Shown piece by piece: positions 1-8,507 of a DNA stretch of 64,000 nucleotides. Made by a program: the position numbers and the translations under genes. The notes beneath the pieces were generated by a model. That model did not search any database and was not told the origin of the DNA. It saw nothing but the letters and a program-made list of their open reading frames with translations. Each line of letters begins with the position of its first letter. The first letter of the stretch is position 1. The stretch is from assembly GCF_004365355.1 (NCBI RefSeq), contig NZ_SODP01000001.1:2549473-2613472 (forward strand), given 5' to 3'. The DNA is from Kribbella pratensis. Its GTDB lineage: Bacteria; Actinomycetota; Actinomycetes; Propionibacteriales; Kribbellaceae.

Positions 1-615
1 GATCACACCCCGCCCGAGCTTCCGCCGGCAGTAGTGCACATAGGTGTCCACGACCGTTTCCGACTCCGCTTCGCCGAAGACACGATCGAGCAGGTCGGCG
101 CGGCTGAACACAGCCGTGGGCCGTGCCGCCAGCAACCCGAGCAGCGCGGCCTCCCGCTCCGACAACTCCACGCTCCCACCGTCATCGCGCCGTACTGTGC
201 GGCTTGCCAGATCGAGCCAACCACCTGGTACGGCGAGCTCGACAGCGTGATCCAGATGGCGCCGGAGCAACGCGCGGACGCGGGCGAGCAACTCGCTCAA
301 CTCGAACGGCTTGGTGACGTAGTCCTCGGCTCCGGCATCCAGTCCCTCGACCCGGTCCGCAGTGGTCCTGCGCGCAGACAGCACCAGGATCGGAGTGCTG
401 ACACCACGGCTGCGCAGCCGCGCGATCAGATCCAGACCCTCCACCGCCGGCAGACCACGATCGACGATCATCGCGTCGACCGGCTGGGTCAGCGCCAGGT
501 GCAGGCCGGTATGTCCGTCGCCGGCCCGCGTCACGTCGTACCCCTCGTCGGTGAGCACCCGCTCGAGCAGACCAGCCAGGTCGGCGTCGTCCTCGACCAG
601 CAGGATCCTCGCCAT
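1..615 (-). CDS. OmpR/PhoB-family response regulator, 3' end outside window
   Basis: DNA-binding response regulator of a two-component system, acting in the cytoplasm. Residues 1-115 form a receiver domain: it opens MARILLVEDD, has the phospho-acceptor Asp52 in the IVDRGLP stretch, Ser80 and Lys102 (VTKPF). A winged-helix DNA-binding domain starts near residue 130 and is still open at the window edge (VDTYVHYCRRKLGRG), so only a few C-terminal residues are missing. The ATG at 615 overlaps the stop of the upstream ApbE gene as TGATG, so the two are probably translationally coupled. No kinase gene is visible; it may lie beyond the left edge. Confidence 0.93.
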   Translation of the reverse strand, partial: MARILLVEDDADLAGLLERVLTDEGYDVTRAGDGHTGLHLALTQPVDAMIVDRGLPAVEGLDLIARLRSRGVSTPILVLSARRTTADRVEGLDAGAEDYVTKPFELSELLARVRALLRRHLDHAVELAVPGGWLDLASRTVRRDDGGSVELSEREAALLGLLAARPTAVFSRADLLDRVFGEAESETVVDTYVHYCRRKLGRGVI

Positions 616-1370
616 CACCGGCCTCCCCAGCCGGGAGTCGCGAAGAGATTGCCGTCGGCAAGGATCCCCAGACCTTCGTAGCCGGGCAACACCGCCAGGA
701 CCTCGGGCCAGTCGTCCGCGGCAACGAACGCGGCCGTGGCGAGTACGTCGGCGTACTCCAAGGACGGCCCGGTCACCGACACCGACGCCCACCGGGTCTC
801 CACCGGATCACCCGATCGCGAGTCGTACAGGTGCGCGCCGCGCGCCGCCGTACCACTCGTCGCCACCGCTCCCGCGGTCCGCGCCACGGTGGCAAGCACC
901 TGGCCCGGGTCGCGCGGGTCCTGGATGCCGACGGTGAACGGCTCGTCGCTCGGACACACCACGAGCACGTCACCGCCCGCGTTCAGGCACCAGTCCACGT
1001 CGTCGACCTCCCACAACCGCGCGCCGGCACGCTCGACCGACCACCCCTTCACCAGCCCCGAAGGATCCCACGTGCCGCCGGGCACTCGAGCGTCGAACAG
1101 GCCACCGGTCAGCTCCCGCGCGGTATCGCACCGCTCGGCAACGTCCCGCACGACCGGATCAACACGATCCCAAGCCACCTCGCCCCGGGCCAGCAGGCTC
1201 ACCGCACTGTCGGCCTTGTACGGCGAGAACACGCGATCAACCTCGACCAGTTCGGCAAAGACCGCCCGCACCGCAGCCTCCGCCTCGGCCGAATCAGCGC
1301 CGTCTCCACGAGCGAGCACACTGATCGGCAGCCCCATGATCTGCTCGACCCAGCTCCGCCGCGACACCAT
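615..1370 (-). CDS. apbE: FAD:protein FMN transferase (ApbE family), soluble form
   Basis: ApbE transferases attach FMN covalently to Thr or Ser of target flavoproteins, using FAD and Mg2+. The 251-residue protein has the family blocks: MGLPISV near residue 12, DPSGLVKGWSVERA around 102-115, and NAGGDV at 130-135. It also has SGTAARGAHLYDSRSGDP, the region that usually contributes metal and FAD contacts. It lacks a lipoprotein or other signal peptide and is shorter than the periplasmic enzymes (about 330 residues), as is common for cytoplasmic actinobacterial members. It overlaps the response regulator downstream. No obvious flavinylation target is adjacent; the pairing with a two-component regulator suggests the substrate system lies to the left. 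Confidence 0.88.
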   Translation of the reverse strand: MVSRRSWVEQIMGLPISVLARGDGADSAEAEAAVRAVFAELVEVDRVFSPYKADSAVSLLARGEVAWDRVDPVVRDVAERCDTARELTGGLFDARVPGGTWDPSGLVKGWSVERAGARLWEVDDVDWCLNAGGDVLVVCPSDEPFTVGIQDPRDPGQVLATVARTAGAVATSGTAARGAHLYDSRSGDPVETRWASVSVTGPSLEYADVLATAAFVAADDWPEVLAVLPGYEGLGILADGNLFATPGWGGR

Positions 1371-1442
1371 GCCCGCAACGGTACGTCGAGCTCCACCAGG
1401 CGGCTCGTGTCGCCCCGCCGCCGGGTGACCGCTCTGGCGCCT

Positions 1443-2495
1443 TCAGTCGGCGATCAATACGTCGTCGACCAGTACGTCGTCGATCGAGCGGCGCGGCGTC
1501 GGCGGAACGGCCGGGCCGTAGCCGAACCTGATCACGACCTGCGGGCGCTGCCACGGACCCAGTGGATCGTTGATCTGCCCTCGAAGCTCCTCGTGCTCGA
1601 TGGCCTGGTTCAGCAACGAAGTCGACACCCCACGCGCAGTTGCCTCGAGCAACACATGCTCCAGCGCCTGTCCCGCGCGCAGCCACTCGATCGGTCCGTC
1701 GTACCGGGTCGCGAGTACCGCCAGCTGAGGCTCCTGCTCGAAAGCAGCCACCGGCCGTGCCGCATCGGTCGGCGTGGCCGCCAGATCGCGAACCACTGGG
1801 TTGCCCACAGCGGCCCGCGGACGCAGCGCACTGGACGGTACGCCGTCGCTCTCCCGGACCCCACCGACCCAACGCCGCCGCTCCGCGCTTCTCGCCCGGT
1901 CGTCGTCGTCGGCTGCCACCGCGTCGTTAGTCGCCATTCGCAACCACCATTGCCGGACCGGCGTATCGATCCATTGCAGGACGGCGCCCTCCACCCGTGC
2001 ACACAGGTCCAGCTCCACGCGGAGCTGTGCGGGCAGACGTTGGTCGGTGAACGGCTCGCGATTCGTCCGGCGTCCAGCTATGTACGGCGCCAGCGCCATC
2101 ATCGACTCGTTAGCGCGTCCGCCCAGCTCGACCACCGCGACCAGATCGGGCCGCCGCTGATCGACGAGATGACGGACCTCGGAGCCCATCCCCCGGACCG
2201 CAGCGGCAACCCGCAGGTTGAAGATCGCCGCTCCCAGCGAGATGAACAGCATCCGCCGGGACGGATCCTCGGCCGGCAGCTCACGCTCGCGATCGCGGTA
2301 CACCTCCACCGTCAGCCCCACGAACCGGAACCGCCACGGCTGGGTGTTGTGCATCGACGGCGCCGCCACGGCAGCACGCAACAGCGCGTCCCGGTCGGCG
2401 TCCGGCAGCTCGTTCATGCTCCTGGAACCGGTGGACGACCCGGCCCCGCCCACCTCGGCGGGCCTTTCCTGCTGTCCAGGTGCGACGTACTGCAT
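1443..2495 (-). CDS. Acg-like FMN-binding nitroreductase-family protein
   Basis: The 350-residue protein resembles the Acg (Rv2032) family, divergent nitroreductases with two half-domains that hold FMN and are often induced in hypoxia. Seen here: RAAVAAPSMHNTQPWRF near the N terminus (FMN-site signature), a central AGRRTNREPF block, and a C-terminal GVSTSLLNQAIEHEELR and VVIRFGYGP region. The start at 2495 was chosen because AAGGAG sits eight bases upstream. An alternative ATG at 2561 overlaps the amidase stop as ATGA and would add 22 residues. The gene follows the amidase in the same direction. A DosR-like box (2562-2576) lies 67-81 bases upstream. Its exact redox role is unknown. Confidence 0.85.
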   Translation of the reverse strand: MQYVAPGQQERPAEVGGAGSSTGSRSMNELPDADRDALLRAAVAAPSMHNTQPWRFRFVGLTVEVYRDRERELPAEDPSRRMLFISLGAAIFNLRVAAAVRGMGSEVRHLVDQRRPDLVAVVELGGRANESMMALAPYIAGRRTNREPFTDQRLPAQLRVELDLCARVEGAVLQWIDTPVRQWWLRMATNDAVAADDDDRARSAERRRWVGGVRESDGVPSSALRPRAAVGNPVVRDLAATPTDAARPVAAFEQEPQLAVLATRYDGPIEWLRAGQALEHVLLEATARGVSTSLLNQAIEHEELRGQINDPLGPWQRPQVVIRFGYGPAVPPTPRRSIDDVLVDDVLIAD

Positions 2496-2557
2496 GTTGC
2501 ATCTCCTTCGCTCCGACAAGCTCACGCCCTTCGAGCGAACACCAATCGTTCCAAGCC

Positions 2558-4036
2558 TCATAGGGCCGAAAGACCCGTCCGGACCGTGACCGCAGGGCGT
2601 CGATGCGCCCAGGGGCGGGCGGACTCGAGTTGGGCGGCGAGGCGGAACAGGGTCCCCTCATCGCCGTAGCGGCCGAGGAAATGTACGCCGATCGGCAGGC
2701 CGGACTCGTTCCAGTACAGGGGGACGGACATCGCCGGGTTGCCGGTCAGGTTGGCGACCACTCCGGCGTACCCGACCGTCCGGCCGCCGGCCCGGGCGGC
2801 GCGGAGCGGATCCTCCGCAGTCGAGGTGATCTCGCCTATCGTTGCCGGAGGCATCGACATGGTCGGGGTCAGCCACACGTCGATCCCGGTCAGCCACTGC
2901 GCCACGACGCGGGCGAAGGCCTGGCAGTCCTCGATCGCCAGCAGATAGGCGGCCGCGGACACCTGGCGGCCTCGGTCCCAGTAGGCCCGGGTCAACGGCT
3001 CGAGCTCATCGTCGGACGGAACGCGGCCGAGACGCCGGATCCAGTACTCGACGATCCAGGCTGTCGCGGCATCGAAGACCGTGCCGATCGCCGTACCCAC
3101 CTCGGAGATCGAGCCGGGCAACTCGGTCTCCACCAGGTCGTGGCCAAGCGACGCGCACAACTCCCCCGCGTCCTCCAGCGCCGCGACACAGTCCGGGTGC
3201 GCCGGGCGCCCGTCGGCGGTCCGGGCGGTGTACCCGATCCGCAGTCGCTCCGGATCGGCGCCGACCTCCGCCGCGAACGGGCGTCCCGGCGACGGCAGCC
3301 CATACGGATCGCCCTGCATCGGACCTGCCGTGGCGTCCAGAAGCACCGCACTGTCGCGGACCGAGCGGGTCAGCGCGTGCTCGCAGGCCCAACCGCTGAT
3401 CGCGTCGCCGTACTCCGGGCCGAGCGGATTACGAGCCCTGGTCGGCTTGAGGCCGAACAACCCGCACGCCGAGGCGGGGTAGCGGATCGAGCCACCGAGA
3501 TCGTTGCCGTGCGCCATCGGCACCATCCGCGCCGCGACCGCCGCCGCCGAACCGCCGCTCGACCCGCTCGTCGACCGGCTCGGGTCCCACGGGTTGCGCG
3601 TCGGCCCGAACGCGAGCGGCTCGCAGGCCGGGACCATGCCGAACTCCGGCGTATTGGTCTTTCCGAGAACCACCAGGCCGGCGCGCCGCCACCGGCGTAC
3701 GAGCTCGGAGTCGACCTGCGACACCAAGCCACGGACGAAACGCGAGCCCTCGCTGAACGGAGCCCCGGCAATCTCGACGACCAGATCCTTCGCCAGGAAC
3801 GGTACGCCGGACAGCGGCCCGACCGGCCCGACCGGCCTGACTGGCAGAGTCCGAGCCGCCTCGAGCGCCTCGTCGTACAAGGGTGTGATGACCGCGTTGA
3901 GCGTCGGATCGAGGTCCTCGATGCGCTCGATCGCAGCCGAGATGAGCTCGTACGGCGTGACCTCGCCGCGACGGACCAGGTCCGCCTGGGCGACAGCGTC
4001 GAGCTCGCCGAGCTCGTCCGCGAGTGGTGTGATCAT
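2558..4036 (-). CDS. Amidase signature family hydrolase
   Basis: A 492-residue amidase of the AS family (GatA, aryl-acylamidase, 6-aminohexanoate-cyclic-dimer hydrolase relatives), which hydrolyses C-N amide bonds. The Ser-cisSer-Lys triad is complete: Lys83 in PFLAKDLVV, the bridging serine pair Ser159/Ser160 in [15 protein letters not shown], and nucleophile Ser183 in DLGGSIRYP. Length and order are normal. It has no GatC neighbour, and GatA paralogues normally sit with gatC/gatB, so a catabolic or detoxifying amidase is more likely than tRNA amidotransferase. Its stop overlaps a possible alternative ATG of the Acg-like gene, consistent with one operon. It diverges from the methyltransferase at 4161. 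Confidence 0.93.
   Translation of the reverse strand: MITPLADELGELDAVAQADLVRRGEVTPYELISAAIERIEDLDPTLNAVITPLYDEALEAARTLPVRPVGPVGPLSGVPFLAKDLVVEIAGAPFSEGSRFVRGLVSQVDSELVRRWRRAGLVVLGKTNTPEFGMVPACEPLAFGPTRNPWDPSRSTSGSSGGSAAAVAARMVPMAHGNDLGGSIRYPASACGLFGLKPTRARNPLGPEYGDAISGWACEHALTRSVRDSAVLLDATAGPMQGDPYGLPSPGRPFAAEVGADPERLRIGYTARTADGRPAHPDCVAALEDAGELCASLGHDLVETELPGSISEVGTAIGTVFDAATAWIVEYWIRRLGRVPSDDELEPLTRAYWDRGRQVSAAAYLLAIEDCQAFARVVAQWLTGIDVWLTPTMSMPPATIGEITSTAEDPLRAARAGGRTVGYAGVVANLTGNPAMSVPLYWNESGLPIGVHFLGRYGDEGTLFRLAAQLESARPWAHRRPAVTVRTGLSAL
2562..2576 (-). promoter_or_regulatory. Candidate DosR/DevR-like box upstream of the Acg-like gene
   Basis: Read on the minus strand the site is GGGTCTTTCGGCCCT, an imperfect palindrome that matches the core layout of DosR-type boxes (GGGAC-N4-GTCCC and the related GGGCC-containing actinobacterial sites). 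It lies inside the last codons of the amidase, 67-81 bases upstream of the preferred start of the Acg-like gene, a family known in mycobacteria to belong to the DosR regulon. No DosR-type regulator gene is adjacent, so this is a sequence-based suggestion only. Confidence 0.4.
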
Positions 4037-4056
4037 GTCGGCTCCTCATCGACGGT

Positions 4057-4123
4057 CCTACCCGGGAGGCGCGAGATCCCGGCTCGCGGGCCGCCAGACG
4101 GGATCTCGCGCCCTCCAGGTAGG
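4057..4123. repeat. 25-bp imperfect inverted repeat between divergent genes
   Basis: The left arm (4057-4081) begins CCTACCCGGGAGGCGCGAGA and the right arm (4099-4123) is its reverse complement with three mismatches in 25 bases. The loop is 17 bases. It fills most of the 124-base gap between the amidase and methyltransferase starts, so both promoters overlap or flank it. It could be a double operator for a divergent promoter, or a very stable RNA hairpin in either leader. No transposase or matching copy was noticed elsewhere in the window. Confidence 0.75.
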
Positions 4124-4160
4124 AGCCGGCACCCGACCGGCGGACACCAGGAGTCGCATC

Positions 4161-5300
4161 ATGAGCACCATCAGTACAGTGCAGGACGAGACAGCACAGG
4201 ACCGGACGGCGCAGGATGGCACGGCGCAGGATGGGACGGCCGCGGTCGTCGACGACGCCGCGGTCGAGGCCGAGATGGGCAAGATCGTTACCGAACTCGG
4301 TGCCGCGCTGGGGGTCCTGCTCACCGCTCTCGGCACACGCAGCGGGCTCTGGGCAGCACTCGCCGACGCCGGCCCGCTGACCGACCGCGAGGTCGCGGCC
4401 AAGGTCCGGGTCCACCCCGCGCTGGTCCGTGAATGGCTGCGGGCCCAGGCAGCCGGTGGCTACCTCGAGTACGACGCCGCCGGCGAGACCTTCACCCTGC
4501 CCGCTCCCGTCGCGGCAGCAATCCACTACGGTCCCGGAGGCGCACTCGTCGACGCCTGCGCCACGATGCTGTCGTCGATGGGCGAAGGATTCGGCGCGTT
4601 CAGTGAGGCCTTCACCTCCGGGCGGGGATTCGGCTGGCACCAGCGCACAGCTGAGCACTGGCACGGTACCGACGCCTTCACCCAGATCGTGCTGCCCGAC
4701 GAGCTCATCGGGGCGACGATCAGCGCGATGCCGGAGACGGTCGAGGCGCTCTCCCACGGTGGCACCGTGGTCGACGTCGGCTGTGGCTACGGCTTCCCGA
4801 CGACGGCAATCGCGAAGCTGTACCCGGCGGCGCAGGTGCTCGGCATCGATTACCATGACGCGTCCATCGCGCACGCACGTGAGCAGGCCGGTCCGGACAA
4901 CGTCCGCTTCGAGGTCGCCGCCGCGGCTGAGCTACCGGTTTCCGACTACAGCCTGATCACGTTCTTCGACTCCCTGCACGACATCGGTGACCCGCTCGGC
5001 GCACTCGTCCGGGCCAGGTCCGCGGTCGCCGCCTCCGGGAGCGTCCTGCTCTTCGAGCCGCTGGGCGCCGACGACGTACAGGACAATCTCACCCCGACCG
5101 GCCGGATGTTCTACGCGGTTTCGACGCTCGCCTGCACCCCGAACGCCGTCTCGCAGGAGAGTGCGACATCCTCCGAGCCGCTCGGCGGCCAGGCTGGCGA
5201 GAAGAAGCTCCGTGCCCTGGCCGCCGACGCGGGATTCACCCGAGTCCGCAGGCTCGAGGTGCCGGCGCCGCTGAACCTGGTGTTGGAGCTACGGCCCTGA
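4161..5300 (+). CDS. Class I SAM-dependent methyltransferase, Rv2258c-like
   Basis: A 379-residue methyltransferase. After a low-complexity head containing three copies of [10 protein letters not shown] (residues about 11-27) comes a winged-helix dimerisation domain ([23 protein letters not shown], roughly 70-105). The Rossmann methyltransferase domain follows, with motif [12 protein letters not shown], motif [10 protein letters not shown], and a motif IV region [11 protein letters not shown]. This order is that of the Rv2258c-type methyltransferases, whose substrates are mostly unknown. The start has AGGAG eight bases upstream. The AAA-TPR protein begins 17 bases after the stop, so the two probably form an operon. 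The N-terminal repeats are encoded by a 15-base tandem repeat. Confidence 0.87.
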   Translation: MSTISTVQDETAQDRTAQDGTAQDGTAAVVDDAAVEAEMGKIVTELGAALGVLLTALGTRSGLWAALADAGPLTDREVAAKVRVHPALVREWLRAQAAGGYLEYDAAGETFTLPAPVAAAIHYGPGGALVDACATMLSSMGEGFGAFSEAFTSGRGFGWHQRTAEHWHGTDAFTQIVLPDELIGATISAMPETVEALSHGGTVVDVGCGYGFPTTAIAKLYPAAQVLGIDYHDASIAHAREQAGPDNVRFEVAAAAELPVSDYSLITFFDSLHDIGDPLGALVRARSAVAASGSVLLFEPLGADDVQDNLTPTGRMFYAVSTLACTPNAVSQESATSSEPLGGQAGEKKLRALAADAGFTRVRRLEVPAPLNLVLELRP

Positions 5301-5317
5301 CGACCGATCATGACGTT

Positions 5318-8300
5318 ATGAACCCACGGGTCCGGCTGGTCGGCCGGGGGCCGGTGCTGGCCGCGGCCACCGCCGTACTCCGGGACGCGGCTTCCGGCCA
5401 CGGGCAGTTCCTGATGATCAGCGGGGAGGCCGGGATCGGCAAGACCGCGGTCCTGGCCGAGCTGACCGATCGGGCAGGGCCGGACTGGACCGTCCTGCGC
5501 GGTGTCTGCTGGGACCGTCCCGGCGCCCCGCCGTACTGGCCGTGGGCGCAGGTCTTACGTGCCACCTGTGTACCGCCCGCCGACCTCGGCGAGGCCCGCC
5601 GCCTCGTCGAGCCTCCGGCGACCGACGGCCATGGCACGGCGATGGATCCCGGCGCGGCCGCCGACGCGGAGTTCAGCGTGTTCGAGGCGGTCGGGCAATG
5701 CCTGTCGGCGCTGGCGGCCGAGCGGCCGATCCTGGTGGTCCTCGACGACCTGCACTGGGCGGATGCAGCTTCGCTGCGGTTGCTCGGGTTCCTGGCGCGC
5801 GCCCTGGCCGGCAGCAGACTGGTACTTGCCGGCGCGTACCGCGACACCGAGGCGTCCGACGACCTGCTGGCGGTATCAGCCACCGCCCAGCACCTACGAC
5901 TCGGTGGCCTCGGCGCCGAGCAGGTCCGCGAACTGGTCACTTCGATCGTCGGACCGGACGGGTCGGAGCTCGGTGATCAGGTCTGGGAACGCAGCGGGGG
6001 CAACCCGTTCTTCGTCGGCGAGCTGGCTCGGCTGATGGTCGCCCAGGGCACACCGGACCAGCGGCCGCCGATACCGGCCGGCATCGCGGAGACGTTGCGC
6101 CGTCGACTGGCCCGACTGTCGACCGATTGCATTCACGTGCTCGAACGTGTGGCCGTCGCCGGCGGCGAGGTCGACACCGAGCTGCTCGTCCGGATCGGTG
6201 CTGCCGGCAACGAGATCGAGCTGAACAGCCTGCTGGACGAAGCGCGCCGGGCCGGCGTGGTCGCCGGCGAACACGAGCGGCCGAGGCTTGCCCACGATCT
6301 GTACCGCGAGACGATCCTCGGCAGCCTCGGCGCCATGACTCGAACCGAGATCGACCTGGCGCTCGGGCTGGCTCTGCAGGAACGCCCCGGCAGTGCGGCG
6401 CGAGTGGCCGCCCATTTGCTGGCGGCCGGATCACGGGTCCGACGAAAGGCCGTCGAGTACTCCGTCCTCGCGGCCCGGGAGGCTTCCGCGCGGCTCGGCC
6501 ACGACGACGCCTGCGGACACTATCGGCGCGCTCTCAAGATGATCGACGCCGAGGGGGCCGACGTACCGTGGGATCCTTCGCGCGGTGCCCTCCTCGTCGA
6601 ACTGGCCGACGCACACGCTCGCGCCGGGCGCGGGGACGAGGCACGGACGCACTACCTCGCCGCGGCCGTGAGCGCACGAACAGCGGATGATGCCATCGTC
6701 CTCGCGCGTGCCGCGCTCGGCCTCGAGTCACTGGGTCAGAGATCTGGTGCCCACAGAGCCGACTTGTTGGATCTCCTCGAGGAGGCCGCTGCCCGGCTGG
6801 AAGCAGTGGACGGATCGCTGAGTCTGCAATCGCGGGTGTACGGCGCTAGAGCCCGCATGCTCCGCCACGGCTCGATCGCAGTACCCGATGAGACGGTTGC
6901 CGCAGCGGCGGAGCGAGCTGTCGAGCTGGCCGCGGCGGCAGGCGACAGCCAGGCGCTTGCCGAGGCGAGACTCGCGCAGCACGACTCGCAGTGGACTCCG
7001 GGCACTGCGAGACGACGCCTGCCGCTGATCGACGCCATGCTCGACGCGGCGACTGCGGCGCACGACGCAGATCTGGTTGCCCAAGCCCACCAGTTACGTG
7101 CGGCGGCGCTCCTGGAGCTGGGTGATCCAACGGGACGCGACGAGCTCCTCACTTACATCACGCTCGCGGAGCGGCTCGGCCACGCCCGCGGCCGGTGGGG
7201 CGCGCTGACCAGGCGCGCCACTTTCGCACAGCTCGCCGGCCACGCCGACGAGGCAGCCAGACTCGGCGAGGAAGCGCTCGAACTGGGCCTCGCCATCGGC
7301 GTACCGGACGCGATCGGCTGCTTCTGCACCTCCCGCTGGGCGCTGGTCGCCCTCGGCGTCCCCGAACCGCCGAGCGATCTCGATCCGGCCGATCCTCTCT
7401 GGCCCATGTTCCCCCTCCTCAAGGCCTGGCCGCTCGCGGTCCGTGGCGAACTCGACGCCGCCGCCGACGCGCTGGGCGACTTCAGCGTGCTCGATGTCGC
7501 CGTCTGGACCGGCCTCGAAGGGCTCGCGGCTGCGGCGGTTGTCTTCTCCGCGATCGGCACAACCGCCCAGCGGGTCTGGACCTACGACCGGCTGCGCCCG
7601 TACGCCGGAACCGACGTCGTGGTCGGCGGCTGCGCGTCGTACCACGCCGCTGTCGACCACCACCTCGGCACACTCGCCGCAGCGCTCGGCGACACCGACT
7701 CGGCCGAGAAGCATTTCCAGTCCGCCCTCGCCCTGCACGAACGGCTCGGTGCCGCCGGCTGGGCCCGGATCACCGAGCAGGAACTCGCCGCACTCGCCAG
7801 CTCCGTTGCCTCAGACAACGAATTCCGGCCCACGAATGGGATCTGGCAGCTCGCGTACGACGGAGTACACGTCCAGCTGCCCGACTCCAAGGGACTGGGC
7901 GACCTCGCCGTCCTGATAGGTGCTCAGGGCAACGACGTACACGTGTCGACCCTGGTCGGGTCGGAGGTGCCCCACACCGGCGGCGATCCGGTCCTCGACG
8001 CGACCGCCAGGGCGCAGTACAAGGCCCGGCTCGCCGATCTGGCCGAGCAACTCGATCAGGCTGACGCATACGGCGACGCTGTTCGAGCCGAGAAGTTGTC
8101 CGCCGAGCGCGACGCCCTTGTCCATGAACTCAGCGCGGCAACCGGCCTGGGCGGACGCGCCAGACGCCTCGGCGATGAGACGGAACGAGCCCGTAAAACC
8201 GTCAGCGCCCGGGTCCGCGACACATTGACCAAACTCGACCAAAGCCACCCCGCCTTGGCCGCCCACCTCCGCGCCTCGGTCCAACTCGGCACAACCTGCA

Positions 8301-8341
8301 CCTACTCCCCCACCCACCCGACCACCTGGCGCCTGAGCTAA
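5318..8341 (+). CDS. AAA ATPase-TPR protein, LAL-like but without HTH
   Basis: A 1007-residue cytoplasmic protein with the architecture of large ATP-binding regulators: Walker A GEAGIGKT at 36-43, Walker B ILVVLDDLHWAD near 138-149, GGNPFFVGELARL in the ATPase lid, then a long alpha-helical TPR-like region (about 330-850). It does not end in a LuxR helix-turn-helix. The C-terminal ~140 residues instead form a conserved module (VHVQLPDSKGLGDLAVLI, ARKTVSARVRDTLTKLDQSHPALAAHL) seen in other actinobacterial AAA-TPR proteins. Its DNA- or partner-binding role is not established. It probably works with the co-transcribed methyltransferase. Confidence 0.83.
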   Translation: MNPRVRLVGRGPVLAAATAVLRDAASGHGQFLMISGEAGIGKTAVLAELTDRAGPDWTVLRGVCWDRPGAPPYWPWAQVLRATCVPPADLGEARRLVEPPATDGHGTAMDPGAAADAEFSVFEAVGQCLSALAAERPILVVLDDLHWADAASLRLLGFLARALAGSRLVLAGAYRDTEASDDLLAVSATAQHLRLGGLGAEQVRELVTSIVGPDGSELGDQVWERSGGNPFFVGELARLMVAQGTPDQRPPIPAGIAETLRRRLARLSTDCIHVLERVAVAGGEVDTELLVRIGAAGNEIELNSLLDEARRAGVVAGEHERPRLAHDLYRETILGSLGAMTRTEIDLALGLALQERPGSAARVAAHLLAAGSRVRRKAVEYSVLAAREASARLGHDDACGHYRRALKMIDAEGADVPWDPSRGALLVELADAHARAGRGDEARTHYLAAAVSARTADDAIVLARAALGLESLGQRSGAHRADLLDLLEEAAARLEAVDGSLSLQSRVYGARARMLRHGSIAVPDETVAAAAERAVELAAAAGDSQALAEARLAQHDSQWTPGTARRRLPLIDAMLDAATAAHDADLVAQAHQLRAAALLELGDPTGRDELLTYITLAERLGHARGRWGALTRRATFAQLAGHADEAARLGEEALELGLAIGVPDAIGCFCTSRWALVALGVPEPPSDLDPADPLWPMFPLLKAWPLAVRGELDAAADALGDFSVLDVAVWTGLEGLAAAAVVFSAIGTTAQRVWTYDRLRPYAGTDVVVGGCASYHAAVDHHLGTLAAALGDTDSAEKHFQSALALHERLGAAGWARITEQELAALASSVASDNEFRPTNGIWQLAYDGVHVQLPDSKGLGDLAVLIGAQGNDVHVSTLVGSEVPHTGGDPVLDATARAQYKARLADLAEQLDQADAYGDAVRAEKLSAERDALVHELSAATGLGGRARRLGDETERARKTVSARVRDTLTKLDQSHPALAAHLRASVQLGTTCTYSPTHPTTWRLS

Positions 8342-8507
8342 CCCGGGTGCCCGCGCATTCGCTTGTGCGTAGTCGGTAAGACGGCGCGACAGATCGACGC
8401 TGATGAGATGGACGAGGACGCCATTCATCGGGCCTTCTCGGGGAGAGACACGATCCGGAGCCGCCGGGATCTTTGCGGTGCCCGGAACTGGAGAGAGGCA
8501 CGGCTCG

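Noticed and set aside
831..2669. A 612-codon plus-strand open frame across the ApbE and Acg-like genes
   Set aside because: It is antisense to two well-supported genes, Arg/His/Pro-rich with no recognisable domain, a common shadow in high-GC DNA.
4057..4123. Inverted repeat as ends of an insertion sequence or MITE
   Set aside because: The loop is only 17 bases, with no target-site duplication and no second copy noticed in the window.
2603..4159. Long plus-strand frame opposite the amidase
   Set aside because: The amidase has an intact catalytic triad on the other strand; the antisense translation is low-complexity and has no motifs.
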